A stretch of DNA of 64,000 nt from Asticcacaulis sp. ZE23SCel15. GTDB taxonomy: Bacteria > Pseudomonadota > Alphaproteobacteria > Caulobacterales > Caulobacteraceae. The notes under the pieces are model-generated. The model searched no databases, had not been told where the DNA came from, and saw only the letters and a program-made list of their open reading frames with translations. The position numbers and the translations under genes were made by a program. Shown piece by piece: positions 42,898 to 51,420 of this stretch; positions within the stretch are counted from its first letter, which is position 1, and each line of letters starts with the position of its first letter. The stretch lies in NCBI RefSeq assembly GCF_030505395.1, contig NZ_CP130044.1, positions 543,001-607,000 of the forward strand, given 5' to 3'.

Positions 42898-43875
42898 ATG
42901 CTCACCACAATCCTCATCGCGGTCTTAAGCTTCATCGTTCTGGCCAGCCTGGGCTATGTGTTGACGTCCGACGGCAATGGCTCTCAGGTTGCCGTGAAGC
43001 GCGCTCAGGCCATTGCCTCTGCCGATCCCAGTCGTGCCAAACGCCAGAAAAGCCAGAACCGCACGCCCGAAGAACGCCGCAAACAAATTATGCTGCAGCT
43101 CAAGGAGTCTGAGCGGCAGGAACGCAAAGCCCGCCTGACCCTGACCGCTCGCATGACTTACGCTGGCATTACCCCGAACCTGACTCGCTTCTGGATCATC
43201 AGTGGGATTTTGGGCGTCGTCTTCGCCATAGGTGTATTTCTGCTGAAACCCAACGCTTTGGTGGCTTTGGGCGCAGGCTTTGCTGCCGGCTATGGTTTGC
43301 CGCGCTGGGTATTGGGGTTCATGGCGGGGGGGCGCCAGAAAAAGTTTACGCGGGACTTCCCGGACGCCCTCGATATTCTGACGCGCGGCATAAAATCGGG
43401 CCTGCCCATTCACGATTCGATCAAGGTCATCGCCCGCGAAGGGGCAGCCCCCCTGGGCCCTGAGTTTCAGCGTCTGGTCGATAATATCGGTGGTGGCCGC
43501 ACCATTATCGAAGCGCTCGACATCATGTACGATCGTATTCCGACGGCTGAGCTAAAATTCTTCACCATTGTTCTGGCGATCCAGCAAAAGACCGGCGGCA
43601 ATCTGGCCGAAGCGCTCAACAACCTGTCGACGGTATTGCGCGCCCGTAAGATGATGCGCGAAAAGGTCAAGGCCCTGTCATCCGAAGCCATTGCCTCGGC
43701 CTCGATCATCGGCTCCCTGCCGCCGGGGGTGGCAATCATGATCTTCCTGTCGCGGCCTGACTATATCCGCGTCATGTTCACTGATCCGCGCGGTCAGATG
43801 ATGCTGGCGGCCGGTCTGGTTTGGATGCTGCTCGGCATATTGTCGATGCGCAAAATGATTAACTTCAAGATGTAG
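42898..43875 (+). CDS. cpaG: Pilus inner-membrane protein CpaG/TadB
   Basis: 325 residues. N-terminal anchor, a basic linker (residues 40-90), membrane helices at about 95-145, then the type II secretion F domain (FTRDFPDALDILTRGIKSGL, then QQKTGGNLAEALNNLSTVLR) and two C-terminal helices. TadB-type platform protein, used with CpaH. A 110-base gap separates it from cpaF. Confidence 0.92.
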   Translation: MLTTILIAVLSFIVLASLGYVLTSDGNGSQVAVKRAQAIASADPSRAKRQKSQNRTPEERRKQIMLQLKESERQERKARLTLTARMTYAGITPNLTRFWIISGILGVVFAIGVFLLKPNALVALGAGFAAGYGLPRWVLGFMAGGRQKKFTRDFPDALDILTRGIKSGLPIHDSIKVIAREGAAPLGPEFQRLVDNIGGGRTIIEALDIMYDRIPTAELKFFTIVLAIQQKTGGNLAEALNNLSTVLRARKMMREKVKALSSEAIASASIIGSLPPGVAIMIFLSRPDYIRVMFTDPRGQMMLAAGLVWMLLGILSMRKMINFKM

Positions 43876-43878
43876 CTC

Positions 43879-44847
43879 ATGACCGAATTTGCCGCGCTCA
43901 TCATGGAACCGGGTAACCTGATCGCGATCGGGGTGGCGGTGCTTGTCTTCTTTACGTGCATGACCATTGGCAAGAGCCTCATTACGGGCCAGGAACTGGA
44001 TAAGCGGATGAAGGCCGTCGCCCATCGCCGCGACGAACTGCGCCGTCAATCGCGCCTGAGCATAAATAAGGATTCTGGCCTCAGACAGCGCGACGAAGGC
44101 CTTTATAAACAGATCGTTGAGCGTCTGAACCTCAAAACCTTGCTGGAAGACCCCAAGGTGGTCGACAGTCTGGCTATGGCCGGGTTTCGCGGCCCGCGCC
44201 CAGTTTCGACTTTTTACTTCTTCCGCTTTGTTATGCCGTTTGCGCTGGCAGCGGCCGCTGCGCTTTATGTGCTGGTGATCAATCCGGGCGCACTTCAACC
44301 GAACATAAAGCTTTTGGTGGTCGTGGGCGCACTGGTCGCTGGTTACTACGCCCCGAATATTTACATTCAAAATCTGGCCTCAAAGCGCCGGGATTCAATC
44401 GTCGCGGCCTTTCCCGATGCGCTGGATTTGCTGCTGATCAGTGTCGAGGCCGGTATGTCGGTCGAAAGCGCCCTTCAGAAAGTGTCTCAGGAAATTGGTT
44501 CCAGTTCGATCGAACTGGCCGAAGAACTGTCTTTGCTGGTGGCGGAGCTATCCTACCTGCCTGAACGGCGCATGGCTTACGAAGGCCTGTCGCGGCGTAC
44601 CAACCATCCCGGCATCAAATCAGTATGTACGGCGATGATTCAGGCGGAAAAATTCGGCACGCCGCTGGGGTCGGCTTTGCGGGTCATGGCCAAGGAAAAC
44701 CGCGAAATGCGCATGTCCGCCGCAGAGAAAAAGGCCGCCGCACTGCCCGCGCAGTTGACCGTGCCGATGATCGTGTTCTTTCTGCCCGTGCTGTTTCTGG
44801 TGATCCTTGGGCCGGTCGCACTCAAGATCATGGATATGAAGAAGTGA
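43879..44847 (+). CDS. cpaH: Pilus inner-membrane protein CpaH/TadC
   Basis: 322 residues, second platform protein. The F domain includes AAFPDALDLLLISVEAGMSV, then ESALQKVSQEIGSSSIEL and AEKFGTPLGSALRVMAKENR. Helices lie near residues 15-35, 115-160 and 285-318. Three bases after cpaG, the last gene of the plus-strand pilus cluster. A hairpin pair follows. Confidence 0.92.
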   Translation: MTEFAALIMEPGNLIAIGVAVLVFFTCMTIGKSLITGQELDKRMKAVAHRRDELRRQSRLSINKDSGLRQRDEGLYKQIVERLNLKTLLEDPKVVDSLAMAGFRGPRPVSTFYFFRFVMPFALAAAAALYVLVINPGALQPNIKLLVVVGALVAGYYAPNIYIQNLASKRRDSIVAAFPDALDLLLISVEAGMSVESALQKVSQEIGSSSIELAEELSLLVAELSYLPERRMAYEGLSRRTNHPGIKSVCTAMIQAEKFGTPLGSALRVMAKENREMRMSAAEKKAAALPAQLTVPMIVFFLPVLFLVILGPVALKIMDMKK

Positions 44848-44850
44848 TTT

Positions 44851-44894
44851 CATCTCAAAGTTTGTGGCCCTTCGGGCCAAAATACTTTGAGATG
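44851..44894 (+). repeat. Repeat family C, copy 3 (after cpaH)
   Basis: CATCTCAAAGT (44851-44861) pairs with ACTTTGAGATG (44884-44894); inside, GGCCC pairs with GGGCC around TTC. The AAAGTTTG...AATACTTT blocks match copy 1 at 31524-31564, while the outer arms differ but stay complementary. Confidence 0.6.
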
Positions 44895-44905
44895 GGTCAA
44901 TAACG

Positions 44906-44941
44906 AAAAAATCCCCTAGGGGCGGCCCTTCGGGGATTTTT
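44906..44941 (+). terminator. Intrinsic terminator after cpaH
   Basis: AAAAATCCCC and GGGGATTTTT flank a 15-base loop, 59 bases after the cpaH stop. A- and T-runs on both sides allow bidirectional use, though the nrdA side already carries a family A repeat. Confidence 0.75.
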
Positions 44942-44966
44942 GCTTTAATATTATTGCGCTGATTAA

Positions 44967-45083
44967 AAATCGTGAGATTTGCGGGGAGTATTAGGCGCCT
45001 AGCGCCGCAGGTACAGATAGTACCTGCAAGCGACGGTAACGACATAATCGTCGACACGGGCCGCCCCGCAAAGACCGCGATTT
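44967..45083 (-). repeat. Repeat family A, full copy after nrdA
   Basis: 117 bp. It begins AAATCGTGAGATTTG and ends CAAAGACCGCGATTT, identical to the recR copy in these blocks. Inner hairpin GCAGGTAC (45007-45014), loop AGATA, GTACCTGC (45020-45027). An additional stem TTTGCGGGG / CCCCGCAAA is complete here. Read on the minus strand it starts right after the nrdA TAA. Confidence 0.78.
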
Positions 45084-46958
45084 TTACTGGCAGGCGAGGC
45101 ATTCTTCATAGTCAGTCTTCGCGGCATCAATCATCGAAACGCTGGCTGCCTTAGCCTCGCCGCCGGCGAACGCCGCGCGTTGTACCGACTTGGAGCGCAG
45201 ATAATAGAGCGATTTGACGCCCTGCTCCCACGCCGTCCAGTGCAGCATGTGCAGGTCCCATTTATCGACATCGCCAGCCAAAAAGATGTTGAGCGACTGC
45301 GACTGACAGATTTCCGGGGCGCGGTCAGCCGCCAGTTCAACCACCCAGCGCTGATCGATCTCAAACGCGGTTTTGAAGATATCCTTTTCGTCGGCACTTA
45401 AGGCATCCAGATGCTGGATCGAGCCTTCGTGCTCAACGATCGAATCCCAGACTTCGAGCGTATCGAGGCCCTTTTCGACCAGCAGCGCCTTAAGATACGG
45501 GTTCTTAACCGCGAATGAGCCCGACAGGGTCTTATGGGTATAGATATTGGCCGGGATCGGCTCGATGCCCGCCGAAGTCCCACCGCAGATGATGGAAATC
45601 GACGCGGTCGGCGCAATGGCCAACTTGTGCGAGAAGCGCTCCATGACACCGCGCTCGGCAGCATCGAGGCAGGCGCCGCGCTCTTCGGCCAGTTTCACCG
45701 AGGCCTTATCGGCTTCGCGGCGCAGGTGCTTGAACAGGCGCAGATTCCAAGACTTGGCCATTGCCGATTCAAACGCGACACCTTGTGCCTGAAGGAAGGA
45801 ATGGAAACCCATCAGGCCAAGACCGACCGAGCGTTCGCGCTGGGCGGAATAGATAGCGGCTTCCATAGAATTGGGCGCGCTTTGGATAAAGTCCTCAAGC
45901 ACGTTGTCGAGGAAGCGCATGATGTCTTCGACGAAACGCGGATGATCGCGCCACTCAAGGAAGGTTTCGGCATTGACCGACGACAGGCAGCACACGGCGG
46001 TGCGGTCGCGGCCCAAATGATCGGCGCCGGTGTGCAGCATGATTTCCGCACAAAGGTTGGACTGACGCACCTTCAGGCCCAGTTCGCGCTGGTGCTGCGG
46101 CATGGCGCGGTTAACGGTGTCGGCAAAGATTAGATAGGGCTCGCCCGTCTGCATCCGGATTTCAAGGATCTTTTGCCACAGAGCACGGGCATCAACGAAC
46201 TTGATGACCTCATTATTCTTGGGCGAGCGCAGCCCAAACGGATTGCCGTCACGCACCGCTTCCATAAATTCGTCGGTGATCGAAATTCCGTGGTGCAGGT
46301 TGAGCGCCTTACGGTTGAAGTCGCCTGACGGCTTACGGATTTCGAGAAATTCTTCGATTTCGGGGTGGTGAATGTCGATATAGACCGCCGCCGACCCGCG
46401 GCGCAGGGAGCCTTGGCTGATCGCCAGCGTCAGCGAATCCATCACGCGGATAAAGGGGATGATGCCAGAAGTCTGGCCCGCGCCCTTGACCTTTTCACCG
46501 ATGGAACGCACGCCGCCCCAATAGGTGCCAATGCCACCGCCGTTTGAGGCCAGCGCCACATTTTCGTTCCAGGTGCCGACAATACCTTCGAGGCTGTCAG
46601 GCACCGAGTTCAAGAAGCACGAGATCGGCAGACCGCGCGCCGCGCCGCCGTTCGACAGCACCGGCGTCGCCGGCATGAACCACAATTGCGAAATATAGTC
46701 ATAGATGCGCTGGGCGTGTTCGGCATCGTCGGCATAGGTTGTGGCCACGCGCGCGAACATATCTTGGTAGCCTTCGCCCGGCATCAGGTAGCGGTCATCG
46801 AGGGTCTTCTTGCCGAAGTCAGTCAGCACCGCATCGCGCGACGGATCGGTAACCACCTGTTTTACAAGCTTGAATTCGGCGCGCGCCTTGGGGCGCACCT
46901 CCATAAAGGACTTCATCATCGGCACAGCTTCACGTTTGACGGCATCATTTACGGACAT
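45084..46958 (-). CDS. nrdA: Ribonucleotide reductase alpha subunit (class Ia)
   Basis: About 624 residues from ATG 46958, with GGTGAG upstream; an open leader to 47069 is not conserved. It reduces ribonucleotides. Motifs: PATPVLSNGGAARGLPISCF (substrate-site Cys), NLCAEIMLHT, AVCCLSSVN (radical-region Cys) and a C-terminal Cys pair in DYEECLACQ. There is no N-terminal ATP-cone, as expected for the short alphaproteobacterial form. Its partner nrdB is on the other strand 18 kb away. Confidence 0.94.
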   Translation of the reverse strand: MSVNDAVKREAVPMMKSFMEVRPKARAEFKLVKQVVTDPSRDAVLTDFGKKTLDDRYLMPGEGYQDMFARVATTYADDAEHAQRIYDYISQLWFMPATPVLSNGGAARGLPISCFLNSVPDSLEGIVGTWNENVALASNGGGIGTYWGGVRSIGEKVKGAGQTSGIIPFIRVMDSLTLAISQGSLRRGSAAVYIDIHHPEIEEFLEIRKPSGDFNRKALNLHHGISITDEFMEAVRDGNPFGLRSPKNNEVIKFVDARALWQKILEIRMQTGEPYLIFADTVNRAMPQHQRELGLKVRQSNLCAEIMLHTGADHLGRDRTAVCCLSSVNAETFLEWRDHPRFVEDIMRFLDNVLEDFIQSAPNSMEAAIYSAQRERSVGLGLMGFHSFLQAQGVAFESAMAKSWNLRLFKHLRREADKASVKLAEERGACLDAAERGVMERFSHKLAIAPTASISIICGGTSAGIEPIPANIYTHKTLSGSFAVKNPYLKALLVEKGLDTLEVWDSIVEHEGSIQHLDALSADEKDIFKTAFEIDQRWVVELAADRAPEICQSQSLNIFLAGDVDKWDLHMLHWTAWEQGVKSLYYLRSKSVQRAAFAGGEAKAASVSMIDAAKTDYEECLACQ

Positions 46959-47048
46959 ATAACTCACCCAGATAACTTTTACGGCCCAGCCCCGGACCCG
47001 GTTTGGAAGATCGCCAGCAACTACATCTAGTGGGAAGCGACATCCTCT

Positions 47049-47066
47049 TGCCCACATATAGCGCCA
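47049..47066. promoter_or_regulatory. Weak candidate NrdR box upstream of nrdA
   Basis: TGCCCACATATAGCGCCA shares the central ATATAG and flanking C/G positions with the box upstream of nrdB. It lies about 90 bases before the nrdA start. The match is partial. Confidence 0.3.
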
Positions 47067-47193
47067 CAACCGGACTCTGCCGTCAAACGGTTTTTGGTTA
47101 AAAAAGTCCTAACATCGTGCATAACCCTGTGAGTGAATATCCAAGGCCTTACAGGGCTTGGGATCGGCAATTTCCCCTGCGACGTGTACGGAT

Positions 47194-47568
47194 TTAAAGA
47201 ATTGTCGAGGGGGTTTCCGACAGGTACCGGTCAAGCTTGTTTTCACGGTCAACCAGCACGACTCTGGGGACAACTGGATCAGAGGTCAATTCGAAACCCA
47301 TGATGATAATCTGCTCGGATTCGGCAATCAGATGCGCCGCCGCGCCATTCATGGCGATCTTGCCCGATCCGCGCTCACCGGTAATGACGTAGGTTTCAAG
47401 CCGCGCGCCGGATGTGTTGGACACCACCAATACCTTTTCACCTTCCCACAGCCCGACAGCGTCCATCAGGTCTTCGTCAATGGTGATCGAACCGATATAG
47501 GCCAGATTGGCTTCGGTCACATAGGCATTGTGGATTTTGGAACGGAGCAGAAAACGCATAAGAGCCAC
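47194..47568 (-). CDS. panD: Aspartate 1-decarboxylase
   Basis: 124 residues. It makes beta-alanine for pantothenate. The proenzyme self-cleaves at Gly26-Ser27 in [16 protein letters not shown] to create the pyruvoyl group. The following [20 protein letters not shown] and [20 protein letters not shown] match the family. It lies beyond the nrdA promoter region on the same strand. Confidence 0.93.
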   Translation of the reverse strand: MALMRFLLRSKIHNAYVTEANLAYIGSITIDEDLMDAVGLWEGEKVLVVSNTSGARLETYVITGERGSGKIAMNGAAAHLIAESEQIIIMGFELTSDPVVPRVVLVDRENKLDRYLSETPSTIL

Positions 47569-47646
47569 AGGATCTGATTAGGAAAGGGGCCGGAAATACC
47601 AGCTATGCCCCGTTGAGGCCAGCCGTTTTTGGGGGTCAGTCGATTC

Positions 47647-48195
47647 TCAGCCCGCAAAGCCGCCGTCAGCCAGAAACGCGGCTTCCTCACGCGTTGTTTC
47701 GCGTCCCAGCACCGCGTTGCGGTGGGGAAAGCGCCCAAACCGGACAATAATATCGCGGTGTTCTATGGCATAGGCCAGACTATCCCCGCCCAGAGGCTCA
47801 TTCTGCCGCACGCTGCGTTCCTGATCAGCAAGGTCTTCTGAATGCATCAACGGCAAATAGATAAAGCCGCGCAGCAGGGGCTCAATCTCCATATCCTGAC
47901 CGGCGGCAATGGCCGTGTCCGCCACCGTGCGCGCCAGCGGGTCCGTAGCGAACATATGGGCCGTGCCGCGAAAGGCATTACGCGGAAACTGATCAAGCAA
48001 GATCAATAGCGCCAGTGTACCGTCCGCCGTCTGCGCCCAGTCATCCAGCGTGCGGGCGGCTGCCTTCATATGCAGATCGTGGCAAAAGGCCGTAAACCGG
48101 GCATCGAAGTCATCGTTTTTGGCAAACCATGCCTGCGGCCCGGCCTCGCGCCAGAAGGCCACAACGTCTGAGGGCTTAATCAACCCAAAGATCAT
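47647..48195 (-). CDS. DUF924 family protein
   Basis: 182 residues from ATG 48195 (MIFGLIKPSDVVAFW); the start overlaps the end of the TetR gene by 20 bases. The family core is visible: WFAKNDDFDARFTAFCHDL, LALLILLDQFPRNAFRGTAH, MFATDPLARTVA, FIYLPLMHSEDLADQERSV and VRFGRFPHRNAVLGRETT. It is a helical TPR-like fold of unknown function, found widely in proteobacteria. Confidence 0.9.
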   Translation of the reverse strand: MIFGLIKPSDVVAFWREAGPQAWFAKNDDFDARFTAFCHDLHMKAAARTLDDWAQTADGTLALLILLDQFPRNAFRGTAHMFATDPLARTVADTAIAAGQDMEIEPLLRGFIYLPLMHSEDLADQERSVRQNEPLGGDSLAYAIEHRDIIVRFGRFPHRNAVLGRETTREEAAFLADGGFAG

Positions 48196-48844
48196 GCACA
48201 TCGCCCTTACGGTTGAGCATATGCAGGGCGCGTTTAATAACATTGATCAGGTTTTCAACCCGTTCGGGCTGATCATAGGTTAGGGCCGCACGGTGCAGAC
48301 CATCGAGGGCAAAGCGCGCCAGATCGCGGCTGGCCTGAAAGCGGGCATCGATCCCCGCCGTGATAAAGCCCGGTGTGGCATTACCCATGGCGCCCTGATC
48401 AAAGGCTTCCTGAGCCGGACGAATGGCCTTGGCGACATCAGCATCCTGACGGGCCGCGCGCTCCAGCGCCAGAAAGGCCGAAAACGGCACGGACGACAGC
48501 AGGCGCCAATAGGCATCTACCGCCCCGTCAAGCGCGTCTTGCCCCGGTTTAAGCTTGGCGGCCTCAGCCTCGAACATAGCTTCGCGAGCGGCGTGAATAT
48601 GCCAGGCCGCCGCCTCAACCAGAGCTTCACGGGTCGGAAAATGATACAGCATCGCCCCGCGCGTCAGGCCGCAGGCTTCGGCGATGGCGGCATTGCCGGC
48701 GCGGTCATAGCCCAGTTCGGCAAACAGCCGCATTGAGGTGTCGAGAATCTGCAACCGCGTACGACGCGACTTCGGCGTGTCCCGCGGGGTCACATCCTTC
48801 GAAGCCGGGTCCTTAACGGGCATGTCTTTGCGGCGATCGCTCAT
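48176..48844 (-). CDS. TetR/AcrR family regulator
   Basis: About 222 residues. The DNA-binding domain is RRTRLQILDTSMRLFAELGY, then AAIAEACGLTRGAMLYHFPT. The remaining helical ligand domain is not recognisable. It precedes the DUF924 gene with an overlap, so the two are likely one transcript. Targets are unknown. Confidence 0.88.
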   Translation of the reverse strand: MSDRRKDMPVKDPASKDVTPRDTPKSRRTRLQILDTSMRLFAELGYDRAGNAAIAEACGLTRGAMLYHFPTREALVEAAAWHIHAAREAMFEAEAAKLKPGQDALDGAVDAYWRLLSSVPFSAFLALERAARQDADVAKAIRPAQEAFDQGAMGNATPGFITAGIDARFQASRDLARFALDGLHRAALTYDQPERVENLINVIKRALHMLNRKGDVHDLWVD

Positions 48845-49146
48845 GGCAGGTCTTTGAAACAACTTTCTTTAGGGCTTGTACCACATTATACCGATGTCGC
48901 GGCTAAATTTACATATTGTGCAGTGCAAACCTTGGCTTATCCTTTCTAATTAAGGCATTTGCGCGGTGTGGCAAGCTTGCATTTCAACAAATTCACACGC
49001 AACTGCCGCTTTATACGCATTTTCAGTCTACCCTATGTCGTAAATATGAGAAATAACTCTGACATAGCGGATCATCTTAAGCTATACGACGGGGGACATC
49101 GTGATGTTACAAACTGTATCTATCTTCGACGTCGTGTTCATTTCGG
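48845..49146. other. Intergenic region, no gene seen
   Basis: 302 bases between the divergent TetR regulator and the glycosyltransferase. It is AT-rich in the middle. I see no coding frame, no strong hairpin and no clear operator; it presumably carries both promoters. Confidence 0.5.
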
Positions 49147-50241
49147 GTGAGAGGGAAGCTTAAAGCCTTGCGTATCTTGCTGGCCACCGATGCATGGGAA
49201 CCCCAGGTCAACGGGGTCGTGACCACATTGAAGCGCACGCTCGACGAATGCCGCGCTCTGGGTCATGACTTTGAAATCATTCAATATAATGAGTTCAAAA
49301 CCGTTTCCTGGCCTGATTACAAAGAAGTCAAGCTGGCGCTCGGCTGCTACGAAGAGGTGCGCGAGCGCATCCTGATGTACGCGCCCGATGCCGTTCACAT
49401 CGCCACCGAAGGCCCGGTAGGGCTGGCCGCGCGCCGGGTGTGCGTCGAATGGGGCCTGCCGTTTACCACCAGCTATCATACGAAATTCCCGGAATATGTC
49501 TCGGCGCGCCTGCCGCTGCCACTCAGTGTCGGCTATGCCTATATGCGCTGGTTCCATAAGCCGTCAGGCCGGGTCATGGTGGCGACACCGACCCTGCAAA
49601 AGGATCTTGAGGCCCACGGCATCAAAAACGTCTCCCCGTGGACCCGCGGCGTCGATACCGTCATGTTCCGCCCCGATCTTGAGCCCATCTATGGTGACCT
49701 GCCCCGCCCGATCATGGCCTATGTCGGGCGTGTGGCGGTCGAAAAGAATATCGAAGCCTTTTTGTCGCTCGATGTCCCCGGCACCAAGGTCATCGTGGGC
49801 GGCGGCCCGCAGCTTGAAGAGCTTAAGGTCAAATATCCCAAGACCGTGTTTACCGGCCCGCGTTTCGGTGACGAACTGGCGCGGTCCTATGCCGATGCCG
49901 ATGTCTTTGTGTTCCCTTCTCTGACCGACACCTTTGGGCTGGTAATCCTTGAGGCCATGGCGACCGGCACACCTGTCGCGGCTTTCCCGGCGCATGGGCC
50001 GATCGATATCATTCCGGGCTCAAACGCCGGCGTCATTAACGACGACCTGAAAATCGCCATCGAAGAGGCGCTGAAACTCGATCCGAAAAATGTACGCGCC
50101 TATGCTGAGAAGTTCTCCTGGCGGGCCTGTGCCGAAGAGTTCGTGCGCAATCTCCAGCCCCTGCCTCAGCCGGAAAAGGCCCGTATCTGGACTCGGCTTA
50201 AGGCGCTCAATCCGATCCGCAAACGGCGTAAAACCGCTTAG
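49147..50241 (+). CDS. Family 4 glycosyltransferase
   Basis: 364 residues (GTG 49147, or TTG 49168, which has GAGGGAAG ten bases upstream). GT-B fold: N-terminal LLATDAWEPQVNGVVTTLKR, nucleotide-sugar site GRVAVEKNIEAFLSLD, VGGGPQLEELKVKYP, and the acidic SLTDTFGLVILEAMATGTPV. It resembles glycan-forming mannosyltransferases of glycolipids (inference). It is convergent with the pstS paralogue, with only two bases between stops. Confidence 0.88.
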   Translation: MRGKLKALRILLATDAWEPQVNGVVTTLKRTLDECRALGHDFEIIQYNEFKTVSWPDYKEVKLALGCYEEVRERILMYAPDAVHIATEGPVGLAARRVCVEWGLPFTTSYHTKFPEYVSARLPLPLSVGYAYMRWFHKPSGRVMVATPTLQKDLEAHGIKNVSPWTRGVDTVMFRPDLEPIYGDLPRPIMAYVGRVAVEKNIEAFLSLDVPGTKVIVGGGPQLEELKVKYPKTVFTGPRFGDELARSYADADVFVFPSLTDTFGLVILEAMATGTPVAAFPAHGPIDIIPGSNAGVINDDLKIAIEEALKLDPKNVRAYAEKFSWRACAEEFVRNLQPLPQPEKARIWTRLKALNPIRKRRKTA

Positions 50242-50243
50242 AT

Positions 50244-51296
50244 TTAATGACTGTCAGGTGCGGCCATCACCACCTGCGTACGGGCAGCCTGCTTGACCTT
50301 ATCATGCAGGCTGTCATCCAGCGTGATCAAGCCGCGCCCTTTGAGATAACCGCCCTTCCCCGCCGCGGCGTCGGACACAAACTCGTTCATATAGCCCTCT
50401 AAGCCCGGCACGAACTTTAAGTGCGCCTTCTTGACATAGATGAACAGGGACCGGGCCAGAGGATACCGGCCGGAGGCAATGTCCGTGGGCGTGGGCTTTA
50501 CACCGTCGATTTTGGCGACCTTCACCTTGTCCTTGTTTTCCTCATAGAAGGAATAACCGAACACACCGAGCGAATCCGGCGTCTTGGTCAGCACGCTTAA
50601 GGTCGCATTGTCGTTTTCACCGGCATTGACGTAGCGGCCATCTTCGCGGATCGAGCCGGTCAGTTGCTTAAAACGCTTTTCATTGCGGCCCTTAATGTCC
50701 TTAAGCAGCGGATAGGCCGCCCCACCGCTTTCCATGCCCAGTTCCACAAAGGCATCGCGCGTACCCGACGTCGACGGCGGGCCGTACACCAGTATTTTGC
50801 GGTCCGGCAATCCGGCCGAAATCTGGCTCCAGCGCACATAGGGGTTGGGGTCGAACGCGCCGTAGCGCAGCACGTCCTTTGATAAGGCCAAATAAAGCAT
50901 ATCCAGCCGGAAATCGTAGTCAGGGTTTTGTTTATTCATGGCGATGACCACGCCGTCATAGCCGATTTGAAGTTCAATTATCTCACCGACGCCGTTCTTT
51001 TGGCACATCTCATACTCAGACGGCTTCATGGGCCGAGACGCATTGGCAACGTCCGGGGTACTGCCGCCTAAGCCTGAGCAGAACAGCTTGATACCGCCGC
51101 CGGTGCCGAGCGATTCGATCTTGGGGGCCTTGGTGCCATATTTGCGCATGTAATATTCGGCGACGCGCGTCGCGAACGGAAACACCGTCGATGACCCCGC
51201 CGCCCACACATAGTCGCGTTGCATCTGGGCGGAAGCCGACACGGGCGACACAGCTACCATGAGAGCAACAGACAGGGACAAAAGCGACTTATACAT
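50244..51296 (-). CDS. PstS-like phosphate-binding protein, copy 1
   Basis: About 350 residues from ATG 51296. Signal peptide MYKSLLSLSVALMVAVSPVS, then ASAQ. The mature start RDYVWAAGSSTVFPFATRVA, GTGGGIKLFCSG and DVANASRPMKPSEYEMC match the periplasmic PstS family. A tandem paralogue lies upstream. Its own PhoB-type box sits at 51330-51347. No PstC/A/B permease genes are in the window. Confidence 0.9.
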   Translation of the reverse strand: MYKSLLSLSVALMVAVSPVSASAQMQRDYVWAAGSSTVFPFATRVAEYYMRKYGTKAPKIESLGTGGGIKLFCSGLGGSTPDVANASRPMKPSEYEMCQKNGVGEIIELQIGYDGVVIAMNKQNPDYDFRLDMLYLALSKDVLRYGAFDPNPYVRWSQISAGLPDRKILVYGPPSTSGTRDAFVELGMESGGAAYPLLKDIKGRNEKRFKQLTGSIREDGRYVNAGENDNATLSVLTKTPDSLGVFGYSFYEENKDKVKVAKIDGVKPTPTDIASGRYPLARSLFIYVKKAHLKFVPGLEGYMNEFVSDAAAGKGGYLKGRGLITLDDSLHDKVKQAARTQVVMAAPDSH

Positions 51297-51329
51297 AGGA
51301 CAGCGGTTCCGTGAGTGAGGCCGCTTCAT

Positions 51330-51347
51330 ATGACAGTTTCGTGACAA
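51330..51347 (-). promoter_or_regulatory. Candidate PhoB box, pstS copy 1
   Basis: On the minus strand TTGTCAC-GAAA-CTGTCAT gives two seven-base half-sites 11 bases apart, close to the PhoB consensus. It ends about 33 bases before the start codon. It predicts induction by phosphate limitation. Confidence 0.7.
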
Positions 51348-51360
51348 AAACCAGTCACAG

Positions 51361-51401
51361 AAAAAAGCCGCCCCCACCACGATGCAGGGACGGCTTCGAT
51401 T
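51361..51401 (-). terminator. Intrinsic terminator between the pstS paralogues
   Basis: Minus-strand AAGCCG-TCCC and GGGGGCGGCTT pair around the loop, followed by a T-run, 20 bases beyond the stop of copy 2. It makes the two pstS genes separate units. Confidence 0.7.
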
Positions 51402-51420
51402 TCATCCGCTCAAGTCGCCC

